7,427 bases of DNA. It comes from JBFGFG01 sp041627475 (GTDB lineage: Bacteria; Actinomycetota; Nitriliruptoria; Nitriliruptorales; Nitriliruptoraceae). The notes below the pieces were generated by a model. It saw nothing but the letters and a program-made list of their open reading frames with translations, searched no databases and had not been told where the DNA came from. Below are positions 1 through 7,000 of the stretch, in pieces (within the stretch, counting starts at the first letter, position 1; each line of letters begins with the position of its first letter). The DNA is taken from contig JBFKQZ010000160.1 of the NCBI GenBank assembly GCA_041627475.1, forward strand, positions 1 through 7,427, given 5' to 3'. The translations under genes were made by a program, and so were the position numbers.

Positions 1-164
1 CCAGCACCACCGTCGCCGGCACCCCGGCCGCAGGTCGGGTCCACGAGACCCGCCGGCGCTGGACGTGGGACGGCGAGGAGCTCGTCATCGACTTCTGGAT
101 GGCCACGCCCGGTCACCCGGACCGTTTCCACCACCTGACGACCCGGCTGCGCCGGGCGACCTGA
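1..164 (+). CDS. C-terminal fragment of an unrecognised protein
   Basis: The open frame enters from the left edge (first full codon at position 3) and ends at TGA 162-164, giving the last 53 residues of a protein. The tail is rich in Arg, Trp and His, with segments such as RRRWTWDGEELVIDFWMA and PGHPDRFHHLTTRLRRAT. The alternating hydrophobic and charged residues around EELVIDFWM suggest a beta strand followed by a basic C-terminal helix. I see no membrane segment and no motif I can assign to a family. The stop lies only 10 nt before the ATG of the DUF302 gene, whose ribosome binding site GGAG overlaps the stop region, so the two are probably co-transcribed. The frame is supported by codon use (G/C at most third positions) and by the tight junction. 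The function is unknown because most of the gene lies outside the window. Confidence 0.6.
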   Translation, partial: STTVAGTPAAGRVHETRRRWTWDGEELVIDFWMATPGHPDRFHHLTTRLRRAT

Positions 165-174
165 GGAGCACCCC

Positions 175-567
175 ATGGACTACGCCATCACCGTGACGAC
201 GACGGCGGCGCCGGACGAGGCGGAGGCCGCCGTCCGGGCCGCGCTGGCCGACGAGGGCTTCGGGATCCTCTCGGAGATCGACGTGCGCGCCAAGCTGCAG
301 GAGAAGCTGGGCGAGGACATCGGCCACTACCGGATCCTCGGTGCCTGCAACCCGCCGCTGGCCAACAAGGGCATCGGGCTGGACCGCGACCTCGGCGCGC
401 TGCTGCCGTGCAACGTCGTGCTCCGCGGTCGTGAGGACGGCGGGACCGACATCGTCGCGGCCGACCCCGAGGCGATGCTCGGCGTGGCCGACAACCCCGC
501 GCTGGAGGAGCTCGCCTGCGACGCCAAGGAGCGCATCGAGCGGGCGCTGGCGGTGGCGAGCCAGTGA
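175..567 (+). CDS. DUF302 domain protein
   Basis: This 130-residue protein is a full-length, single-domain member of the DUF302 family, small cytoplasmic alpha/beta proteins of unknown biochemical role. Family hallmarks are visible: GFGILSEIDV (residues 28-37), YRILGACNPPLA (52-63), LLPCNVVLR (76-84) and DPEAMLGV (97-104). Cys58 and Cys79 sit inside the two most conserved motifs, so thiol or metal chemistry is possible but unproven. There is no signal peptide or membrane segment, which suits a cytosolic protein. The ATG at 175 is chosen because GAGGAG lies just upstream with good spacing, and the family similarity starts within the first residues. The stop overlaps the GTG start of the rhodanese gene (GTGA, 4 nt), so the two are likely translated together, and the pairing suggests a job in sulfur handling (inference). 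Family assignment is firm; function is not known. Confidence 0.92.
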   Translation: MDYAITVTTTAAPDEAEAAVRAALADEGFGILSEIDVRAKLQEKLGEDIGHYRILGACNPPLANKGIGLDRDLGALLPCNVVLRGREDGGTDIVAADPEAMLGVADNPALEELACDAKERIERALAVASQ

Positions 568-896
568 GCGCCGGCGACCTGCACCCGAAGGAGGCTGCCG
601 CGCGTCGCGCCGAGGTCCAGCTGCTGGACGTCCGCGAACCGGCCGAGTGGGTGGCGGGGCACATCACCGACGCCGTCCACGTCCCGATGCACCAGCTGCA
701 CCAGGCCCAGGACGAGCTCGCGACGGACCGCACGATCGTCTGCGTCTGTCGCAGCGGGAACCGCTCTGCCGCGGTCGCGGAGGCACTGCGTCGAGCTGGC
801 TACGACGCCGTGAACCTGCTCGGCGGCATGCACGCGTGGGCGGCCGACGGGCTCGACATGGTCGCCGAGGGCACGCACGACCCGTACGTGGCCTGA
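564..896 (+). CDS. single-domain rhodanese-like sulfurtransferase
   Basis: This 110-residue protein is one rhodanese domain, the type that carries sulfane sulfur as a persulfide on an active-site cysteine and passes it to a thiol acceptor. Visible motifs are LLDVREPAEWVAGHI (residues 20-34), the CRSGNRS active-site loop (62-68) with Cys62 as the expected persulfide-forming nucleophile, and GYDAVNLLGGMHAW near the end, the usual rhodanese C-terminal signature. A second cysteine, Cys60, precedes it in a CxC arrangement (VCVCRSG), where many relatives have a non-cysteine residue. There is no signal peptide, so it is probably cytosolic. The length matches GlpE/PspE-like single-domain members. The GTG start at 564 overlaps the DUF302 stop by 4 nt, which implies translational coupling. 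The physiological substrate (thiosulfate, polysulfide or a protein partner) cannot be read from the sequence. Confidence 0.93.
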   Translation: MSAGDLHPKEAAARRAEVQLLDVREPAEWVAGHITDAVHVPMHQLHQAQDELATDRTIVCVCRSGNRSAAVAEALRRAGYDAVNLLGGMHAWAADGLDMVAEGTHDPYVA

Positions 897-915
897 CCCG
901 GACCCAGCCTCACAG

Positions 916-943
916 CGACGGCCACCCCGTGGGGTGGCCGTCG
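916..943. terminator. perfect-stem hairpin terminator after the rhodanese gene
   Basis: CGACGGCCACCCC (916-928) pairs perfectly with GGGGTGGCCGTCG (931-943) around GT, a 13-bp GC-rich stem 19 nt after the rhodanese stop. No U-tract follows, which is common for GC-rich actinobacterial terminators. The structure is symmetric, so it could act on both strands between the converging rhodanese and TetR genes. Confidence 0.75.
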
Positions 944-978
944 TGGTCCGATCCTGCCTGGGGCGCCGCTCGGCCCCC

Positions 979-1019
979 GACCCGGCTGCGTGGCAGCCGC
1001 ACCGTCGGTGCGGTGGGTC
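979..1019. other. two adjacent hairpins enclosed by an outer stem (possible three-way junction)
   Basis: Within the 286-nt gap between converging genes, GGCTGC/GCAGCC (984-989 with 993-998) forms one hairpin. CCGCACCG/CGGTGCGG (997-1004 with 1006-1013) forms a second, sharing two bases with the first. GACCC (979-983) can pair with GGGTC (1015-1019) to close both. This may be extra termination structure or a structured RNA element. I see no convincing coding sequence in 897-1182: the open frames there have no ribosome binding site and no recognisable protein. The function is unassigned, and in DNA this GC-rich some pairing is expected by chance. Confidence 0.35.
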
Positions 1020-1117
1020 CGCGCCGCTGCGCGTTCGTCGTCGTCGCACCTCTCGTGGTGTGCGGTCGCTCGCGGGCTCGGACGAACCGGCGAGTACCAC
1101 AAGTCTGCCCCGACCAT

Positions 1118-1133
1118 GGGTGGCCGTCCACCC
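1118..1133 (-). terminator. possible short hairpin terminator for the TetR gene
   Basis: GGGTGG (1118-1123) and CCACCC (1128-1133) form a 6-bp stem with a CCGT loop, about 50 nt past the TetR stop codon when read on the minus strand. It repeats the GGTGGCCGTC core also present in the terminator at 916-943. There is no T-run on the minus strand, so the assignment rests on position and pairing only. Confidence 0.35.
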
Positions 1134-1182
1134 CGTCGGGCGGCCGTCGCGCAACGTGTGCACGGGTCGGCCGGTGGCGGTC

Positions 1183-1746
1183 TCAGGGACAGCCGGCAGC
1201 GCGCAGGATGGCCGCTGCGAGGGCCTCGTGGTCGACGATGTCGTCGCGGACCGCGGCACGTTCGATGTGCCAGACCAGCAGGTTCGCCGCCAGTTCCGGC
1301 GCCTCGGCACCGGGCAGTCGGGCGAACCAGCGGCCGAGCGGCTCGACCAGGCCGGTGGCTGCCTCGTCGCTGCTCAACGCCCGGGCCGCGCGCAGGACCT
1401 CGGCGTGCTTGTCGAACTCGCGGATGACCTTCTCGATCCACGCGGCGAGGCGCGCCGGCGTGGGCGTGTCGACGAACTCGTCGGTCAGGTGCTCCAGTTC
1501 GCGTGCCGCGAGCCGGATCAGCGAGTGCAGCAGGTCCTCGCGGTCACGGAAGTAGAGGTAGAACGTGCCGTGGCTGAGCCCGGCGAGGTCCACGATGTCA
1601 TCGACGCGGGCCTCGTCGTGCCCACGTTCCTCCACGACCTGCTGGCCGGCCTGGAGCAGCCGGCCCACGGTCTCCTTGCCGCGACTCCGCAGGTCGCGGT
1701 TCCGGGTGGGTTCTCCACCCAGGGCAGCGACGTCCTCGAGATGCAT
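1183..1746 (-). CDS. TetR/AcrR-family transcriptional regulator
   Basis: This 187-residue protein is a typical-length TetR-family DNA-binding repressor. The N-terminal DNA-binding domain spans about residues 22-72. Helix 1 includes KETVGRLLQAGQQVVEERG, and the helix-turn-helix runs through ARVDDIVDLAGLSHGTFYLYF (46-66) followed by RDREDLL, the strongly conserved family signature. Residues from about 75 on form the variable helical ligand-binding and dimerisation domain, which does not reveal the ligand. The frame stays open upstream to position 2055, but the ATG at 1746 is preferred. AGGAAA lies 5 nt before it, the homology begins only after it, and the upstream extension is low-complexity and overlaps the divergent gene. 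The gene diverges from the small membrane-protein gene at 1922, so self-regulation and control of that neighbour are plausible (inference). Confidence 0.92.
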   Translation of the reverse strand: MHLEDVAALGGEPTRNRDLRSRGKETVGRLLQAGQQVVEERGHDEARVDDIVDLAGLSHGTFYLYFRDREDLLHSLIRLAARELEHLTDEFVDTPTPARLAAWIEKVIREFDKHAEVLRAARALSSDEAATGLVEPLGRWFARLPGAEAPELAANLLVWHIERAAVRDDIVDHEALAAAILRAAGCP

Positions 1747-1773
1747 GCGCGTTTCCTGACACAGGGTGGCTCG

Positions 1774-1816
1774 GTGGACAGGTGCCCCCGGAAACACGTT
1801 TGTCCGATTTGTCCAC
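1774..1816. promoter_or_regulatory. candidate TetR operator: three TGTCC/GGACA elements
   Basis: Between the divergent TetR and small membrane-protein genes, TTTGTCC occurs twice in direct orientation with a 9-nt period (1799-1805 and 1808-1814). GTGGACA (1774-1780) is the exact inverse of TGTCCAC (1810-1816). A further partial dyad, AAAC-AC-GTTT, lies at 1792-1801. Repeated, partly symmetric elements just upstream of a TetR gene are typical of its own operator. I cannot place -10 and -35 boxes with confidence. The rest of 1747-1921 shows nothing else clear. Confidence 0.4.
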
Positions 1817-1911
1817 AGCCTAACGGCTCCACCCCACGGGCCGAAAGTCCCTTCCCCGTGTGTGCGCACGGTCGTCCGCTCGCCGTACGGTGCCCGGCGC
1901 ACCGGGCAGAC

Positions 1912-1916
1912 GGAGG
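1912..1916 (+). promoter_or_regulatory. ribosome binding site that sets the GTG start at 1922
   Basis: GGAGG lies 5 nt before the GTG at 1922. It is the only strong Shine-Dalgarno sequence seen near this frame, and it selects this start over the earlier in-frame ATG at 1766. Confidence 0.65.
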
Positions 1917-1921
1917 TCGAC

Positions 1922-2077
1922 GTGCGCTGGTTCCCCGCGATCGCGGTCCTGGCGGCCCTCGTGCTCGTCGCGCCGGTGTGGGGCTGGAGCCGCGGCTGGG
2001 GCTGGACGCCGGCGGCCATGGTCGGGGTCACGCTCGCGACGATCGTGTTGTTCACGCTGAGCGTCGTCCCCGCGTGA
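1922..2077 (+). CDS. small two-helix membrane protein, unknown function
   Basis: This 51-residue protein is not one I recognise. Residues 4-22 (FPAIAVLAALVLVAPVWGW) and about 29-49 (TPAAMVGVTLATIVLFTLSVV) are hydrophobic and long enough to span the membrane. They are joined by a short Trp/Gly turn, WGWSRGWGW (20-28), carrying a single Arg. The hairpin topology with almost no soluble part suggests an integral cytoplasmic-membrane peptide. The frame extends upstream to an ATG at 1766, but that extension crosses the probable TetR control region and looks non-coding; GTG 1922 has GGAGG 5 nt upstream. The gene diverges from TetR and could be its target (inference). It converges on the PBP-like gene with 23 nt between stops and no clear terminator. 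That it is a gene is supported by the ribosome binding site and the membrane pattern, not by a known family. Confidence 0.6.
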   Translation: MRWFPAIAVLAALVLVAPVWGWSRGWGWTPAAMVGVTLATIVLFTLSVVPA

Positions 2078-2100
2078 GGTGACCTGCGGGTGGCCCCCGG

Positions 2101-3951
2101 TCAGCGGGCGACCTCGCGCAGGACCCGCTGCGCGATCGTGACCGCGCGCTCCGCGTCGCCGCCCTCGACCACCACCGCGATCGCCACGTCGGGGTCGTCC
2201 AGGAAACCGACCCACCACCCGGTCGGCGGTGCCGGGTCGCCGCTGACCGCACCGCTGGCGGCAGCCATGCCTGCGACGCGCCGGCCGGGGACCTGCACCG
2301 GGCCGCGTTCGCCGGCGGCGCGCAGCGCGGCCCGCAGCCCGGTGACGACGTCCGTCGGCAACCGCGGCGCGCCCGCGACGGTGTCGCCGACGACCACCGG
2401 CGTCGCCGGGGCCCCGCGGGCGATCGTGGCGAGCAGCTGGGCCGCGCCGAGGGCCGACGACTCGACCCGGCCGTGGCCCACGGCCCAGCTGGCGAGTGCC
2501 GCGTCCGACGTGGCCGCGGGCCACGACCACCCGCGCGCCGGCACCGGCAGGCCCACGGCCTGGTCGAGCCCGAGCGCGGTGACGGTCGCGAGCATCGCCT
2601 CGTCACCGACGGCGGTCCCGAGTCGCGCCAGCGCCACGTCGCAGCCGCCGCCGAGCGCGTCGGTGAGCGTCGGTGACGCCCGAGCGGCAGCGGGCAGTCG
2701 GGTCGTCACCCGCACGCCACCGACCGTCGCCGCGTCCGGGCACTCGATGGGCTGGTTCGCGGGTGCGCCCTCCCCGAGCGCCGCTGCCAGCGGCACGAGC
2801 CCCGCGACCGCCGCGGGCGGGTACCGGCCCTCGAGGGCCCGGGGGTAGCCGGTCGCAGGACGTGACGCGACGGCGAGGACACCGCCGGTGCCGCTGTCGA
2901 GGACGACGACGCCGACCGGGTCGTCCACGGTGAGCACCGCGTCGTCGACCGCCTGCTGGACGTCGCGGTCCAGTGTCGTCACCAGCGGCGGTGCCGGGTC
3001 CGCCTGGAACGTGAACAGCACCTCGCGCTGGTCCCCGTCGGGGTCGAGCAGGCGGACCTCGGTCGTGGCCGACCCCGTGAGCTCGTCGTCGTAGACCTCC
3101 TCGAGCCCGGCCGTTCCCACCCGGGTGCCGTCCTCGCCGATGGCCACGGCGCCGACGATCTCGGGCGCGGCCTCGGCGCGTCCGACCCCGCCCTCGGCGT
3201 CGCGGCGGATCAGGCCCGGCAGCGACACCAGGTCGCGCCATGCCTCCTCCGCGCGGGCCGCGCTGACCGTGACCAGCGGGTAGTACCAGTCGTCGACGAG
3301 GTCGTCGCGCTCGAGCAGCTCGGTCAGGGGGGCGCGTGCCTCCGGCAGGACGCCCGCGACGGTCGACAGCAGGCGGCCGGTCTCGGGCAGGCGGCCCGGC
3401 TGGACGCCGATCTCGACGTTCGCCCCGACCGGCGACAGCGCCCGGCCCTCCCGGTCCAGGATCGGGGCGCGCGACGCCGGCAGCTCGACCACCTCGAGGG
3501 ACCAGCCCGGCTGCAGCGCCGGGTGGATCGCCGTGGTCCGCCAGTCGACCGACCACAGGCCACGGCCGCGGATGAGGTCGAGCTCGCTCGTCCACGTCCA
3601 CGTGCCCTCGCTGTCGCCCGGCCGGGCCGACCAGGTCAGCGTCGCCACCGCCCGGTTGTCGGCGGGGCCCTCCACGGTGCGGACGTCGTCGACGGTGACC
3701 TCGCGATCGACGAGCACCGGCAGCACCGCCTCGTGACCCGCCCGGAGCAGGTCGACGTCGGTCCGCTCGGCCGCCAGCTCGGCCAGGGCCGCGACGTCGC
3801 CCGCCACGGTCGCGGTCGCCCAGGCCGAGGCGACGGTCTCCGGGTCCGCCCGTGCGGGGTCGTCCTCCTGCCGGTCGAGCACCCGCATCGCAGCCTGGAA
3901 CCCCACCGCCGCGAGGGCGATCACGACCAGCACCGTGACCGCGACGCGCAC
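2101..3951 (-). CDS. PBP-like protein with MecA-type N-terminal domain and degenerate transpeptidase motifs
   Basis: This 616-residue protein is anchored by an N-terminal membrane helix (about 3-21), with the rest outside the cytoplasm. The order matches MecA/PBP2a-like class B penicillin-binding proteins. An NTF2-like MecA N-terminal domain spans about 36-150 and ends near WSVDWRTTAIHP. A dimerisation domain begins at about 157 with ASRAPILDREGRAL. A transpeptidase-fold domain covers about 320-616 (TTLDRDVQQAV near 325; WWVGFLDD and AIAVVVEGG near the end). Normally the last domain crosslinks peptidoglycan. Here SxxK is replaced after RYPP by AVAG (Ser to Ala381, Lys to Gly384), the SxN position reads GCD (436-438), and the KTG position after VAG reads MAA (562-564). 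I find no lysine in the protein. A transpeptidase reaction is therefore unlikely; a structural or sensory role is inferred. The frame is intact. GTG 3951 is chosen for its AGGAGG 5 nt upstream; the frame is open to 4023. Confidence 0.88.
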   Translation of the reverse strand: MRVAVTVLVVIALAAVGFQAAMRVLDRQEDDPARADPETVASAWATATVAGDVAALAELAAERTDVDLLRAGHEAVLPVLVDREVTVDDVRTVEGPADNRAVATLTWSARPGDSEGTWTWTSELDLIRGRGLWSVDWRTTAIHPALQPGWSLEVVELPASRAPILDREGRALSPVGANVEIGVQPGRLPETGRLLSTVAGVLPEARAPLTELLERDDLVDDWYYPLVTVSAARAEEAWRDLVSLPGLIRRDAEGGVGRAEAAPEIVGAVAIGEDGTRVGTAGLEEVYDDELTGSATTEVRLLDPDGDQREVLFTFQADPAPPLVTTLDRDVQQAVDDAVLTVDDPVGVVVLDSGTGGVLAVASRPATGYPRALEGRYPPAAVAGLVPLAAALGEGAPANQPIECPDAATVGGVRVTTRLPAAARASPTLTDALGGGCDVALARLGTAVGDEAMLATVTALGLDQAVGLPVPARGWSWPAATSDAALASWAVGHGRVESSALGAAQLLATIARGAPATPVVVGDTVAGAPRLPTDVVTGLRAALRAAGERGPVQVPGRRVAGMAAASGAVSGDPAPPTGWWVGFLDDPDVAIAVVVEGGDAERAVTIAQRVLREVAR

Positions 3952-4067
3952 GTGCACCTCCTGGACCCGGTGGGGGACGACGACGGTAACCCCGGCGGTG
4001 TGCCTCGCCCGCACGGCGTGCACCGCCGACGAGAACCGAGGTCGGGGTGGTGAGTAGCCTCGCGGCC
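3952..4067. promoter_or_regulatory. 116-nt divergent spacer between the PBP-like gene and kgd
   Basis: The spacer must carry the promoters or leaders of both genes, which point away from each other. I cannot identify -10 or -35 boxes, an operator or a riboswitch. The ATG of kgd at 4068 has no good Shine-Dalgarno sequence. In-frame GTG codons at 4047 and 4050 would add only 6-7 residues and have a weak GAGG at 4038-4041 upstream. Confidence 0.4.
3957..3962 (-). promoter_or_regulatory. ribosome binding site that sets the GTG start at 3951
   Basis: On the minus strand AGGAGG occupies 3962-3957, 5 nt before the GTG at 3951. That start places the membrane helix at residue 3, as expected for a signal anchor. 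The alternative ATG at 4023 would add 24 residues in front of it and sit inside the divergent promoter region. Confidence 0.7.
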
Positions 4068-7000
4068 ATGGCTACTTCCTCGAATCCTTCGTCCCCCTCG
4101 CGCTCCGAGCTGAACTCCTGGTTGGTGGAGGAGATGCTCGAGCAGTACCGCGAGGACCCGTCCCAGCTGTCGGAGTCCTGGCGTGACTTCGTGGCCGGCA
4201 TGGAGCACGCGCAGCGGTCCGGATCCGGTGCCGGTGACGGCAACGACGGCAAGCGCGAGGCCCCGGTCACGATGGACCAGCTCGACGAGCGGGTCATCCG
4301 TCGCGCCGCCGCCGACCTGCCCGAGGACGGGCCCGCCCCCGAGCGCATCCGTGGCGTCGGCGCCACGATCGTCCGGAACATGGAGGAGTCGATCGGCGTC
4401 CCGACGGCGACGTCGGTCCGTGACGTCCCGGCGAAGCTGCTCGAGGTCAACCGCCGGATCATCAACAACTACCTCCGCCGCACCCGGGGCGGGAAGGTCA
4501 GCTTCACCCACCTGATCGCGTACGCGATGGTCAAGGCCGTCGAGACGGTCCCGTCGATGACCAACGCGTTCGCCGAGCTCGACGGCAAGCCCGCCGTGCT
4601 CCACCGCGAGGACTTCGGGCTCGGGCTCGCCGTCGACATCGCCAAGGACGACGGCTCGCGGACGCTGCTCGTGCCGGTCATCAAGGACGCGAACCGCAAG
4701 TCCTTCCAGGAGTTCCTCTCCGCCTACGAGGAGATGATCCGCAAGATCCGCGCCAACAAGCTCACCCCCGACATGTTCTCGGGCGGCGCGATCACGGTCA
4801 CCAACCCGGGCACGGTCGGCACCGTCAGCTCGGTCCCGCGCCTGATGGCCGGTCAGTCCGCGATCCTCGGTGTCGGCACGATCGCCTACCCGGCGGAGTA
4901 CGCCGCGGCCGACGAGAAGACGCTCGCGCGACTGGGTGTCGGCAAGACCATCACCCTCACGTCGACCTACGACCACCGCGTGATCCAGGGCGCCGAGTCG
5001 GGGCTCTACCTCAAGAAGGTCCACGAGCTGCTGCTCGGCCAGGACGGCTTCTACGACGAGGTCTTCCAGTCGATCGGCCTGCCGTACGAGCCGGCCCGCT
5101 GGCGCGTCGACGTCGGTGCGCTGGACGACGAGTCGCGCGTCGAGAAGCAGATGAAGGTCGACGCGATGGCGAACATGTACCGCGTGCGCGGTCACATGAT
5201 CGCCGACCTCGACCCGCTGCGGCTCAAGAACGTCGAGATGCACCCCGAGCTCGACCCGACCCACTACGGGCTGAGCATCTGGGACCTCGACCGCGAGTTC
5301 CTCGTCGAGCTCGGCGGCGAGACGCGCAAGATGCCGCTGCGCAAGATCCTCGGCGTCCTGCGTGATGCCTACTGCCGCACCATCGGCGTCGAGTACGGCC
5401 ACGTGCTCGACCCGGACGTCAAGACGTGGTGGCGCAACCAGCTCGAGGACGTCGATGACACGACGCCGCCGGAGGACCAGAAGTGGATCCTCGAGCGGCT
5501 CAACGCCGCCGAGGCCTTCGAGTCGTTCCTGCACACCAAGTACGTGGGGCAGAAGCGCTTCGGCCTCGAGGGCGGCGAGTCGCTGATCCCGATGCTCGAC
5601 GCGATCGCCGAGGCCGCCGCCGACGACGAGCACACGTCGGACATCGTGATGGGCATGGCCCACCGCGGTCGCCTGAACGTGCTCGTGAACATCCTCGGCA
5701 AGGAGCTCAAGCAGCTCTTCCGCGAGTTCGAGGGTGACATCGAGGAGGACACGGTCCAGGGCTCGGGCGACGTCAAGTACCACCTCGGCGTCGACTCGAC
5801 CTACACGGCGCGCAGCGGCAACACCGTCCAGCTGACGATGCCGCCGAACCCGTCCCACCTCGAGGCCGTCGACCCGGTCGTGGAGGGCATCGCGCGCGCC
5901 CTGCAGGACCGAGCGGACATCCACGAGGAGACCGGCAAGTTCCCGGTCCTGCCCGTGCTGATGCACGGCGACGCCGCGTTCGCAGGCCAGGGCGTGGTCG
6001 GCGAGACCCTGCAGCAGTCGCTGCTGCGGGGCTACCGCACCGGCGGCACGATCCACGTGGTGATCAACAACCAGGTCGGCTTCACGACCTCGCCCGACCA
6101 GTCGCGCTCGTCGTTCTACGCGACCGACATCGCCAAGACCGTCCAGGCCCCGATCCTGCACGTCAACGGTGACGACCCCGAGGCCGTCGTGCGCGTGGCA
6201 CGGCTCGCCTGGGAGTACCGCCAGAAGTGGCAGTCCGACGTCGTCATCGACATGATCTGCTACCGCAAGCACGGGCACAACGAGGCGGACGACCCGTCGT
6301 TCACGCAGCCCGAGATGTACGAGGTCATCGACAACCACCGGTCGGTGCGCAACCTCTACACCGAGCGCCTGATCCGCCGCGGCGACATCTCGATCGAGCA
6401 GGCCGAGGAGTTCCTCGAGGACTTCGAGGCGCGCCTCAACGCTGCCCTCGACGAGACCCGCCAGGCCAAGCCGCCGGAGCCGCCGAAGGCGATCCGGCCG
6501 GAGGAGACCGCCGGGGTCGTGCCGCACGTCGAGACCGGTGTGTCGCGCGAGGTGCTGGACGCCGTCGCGGCGGCGCAGTTCGCGCTGCCCGAGGGCTTCA
6601 CCCGGCACCCGCGCCTGGAGCGCATCTTCTCCAAGGCGCAGGAGCGCTACGAGGAGGGGACCATCGACTGGGCCATGGGCGAGACGCTCGCCTTCGGCAC
6701 GATCCTCCACGAGGGCACCGACGTCCGCGTCGCCGGCCAGGACTCGCGCCGCGGGACGTTCTCGCACCGCCACGCCATGCAGGTCGACTACGAGACCGGC
6801 GAGGAGTACCTCCAGCTCGCGCACATGCACGACGAGCAGGGCCGCTGGTTCATCTACGACTCGCTGCTGAGCGAGTACGCCGCGCTCGGGTTCGAGTTCG
6901 GCTACTCGACCGTCGCCAAGGACGCGCTGGTGTGCTGGGAGGCGCAGTTCGGCGACTTCGTCAACGGCGCCCAGATCATCATCGACCAGTTCATCGTGGC

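Noticed and set aside
341..1555. Plus-strand open frame of 404 codons across the DUF302, rhodanese and TetR region
   Set aside because: It overlaps three recognised genes in other frames, crosses a strong terminator hairpin, and its product is Arg/Ala/Ser-rich low complexity with no family resemblance.
1747..2055. Upstream extension of the TetR frame to an ATG at 2055
   Set aside because: The added 103 residues have no TetR similarity and overlap the small membrane gene and the probable operator; the ATG at 1746 has a proper ribosome binding site.
934..2082. Plus-strand open frame of 382 codons antisense to TetR
   Set aside because: It covers the TetR gene on the opposite strand and runs through the intergenic regions on both sides; it shows no domain and no ribosome binding site.
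2603..4468. Minus-strand open frame of 621 codons overlapping the PBP-like gene
   Set aside because: It is a shifted frame over the PBP-like gene and antisense to the start of kgd; the Gly/Arg/Pro-rich product is typical of a frame shadow in GC-rich DNA.
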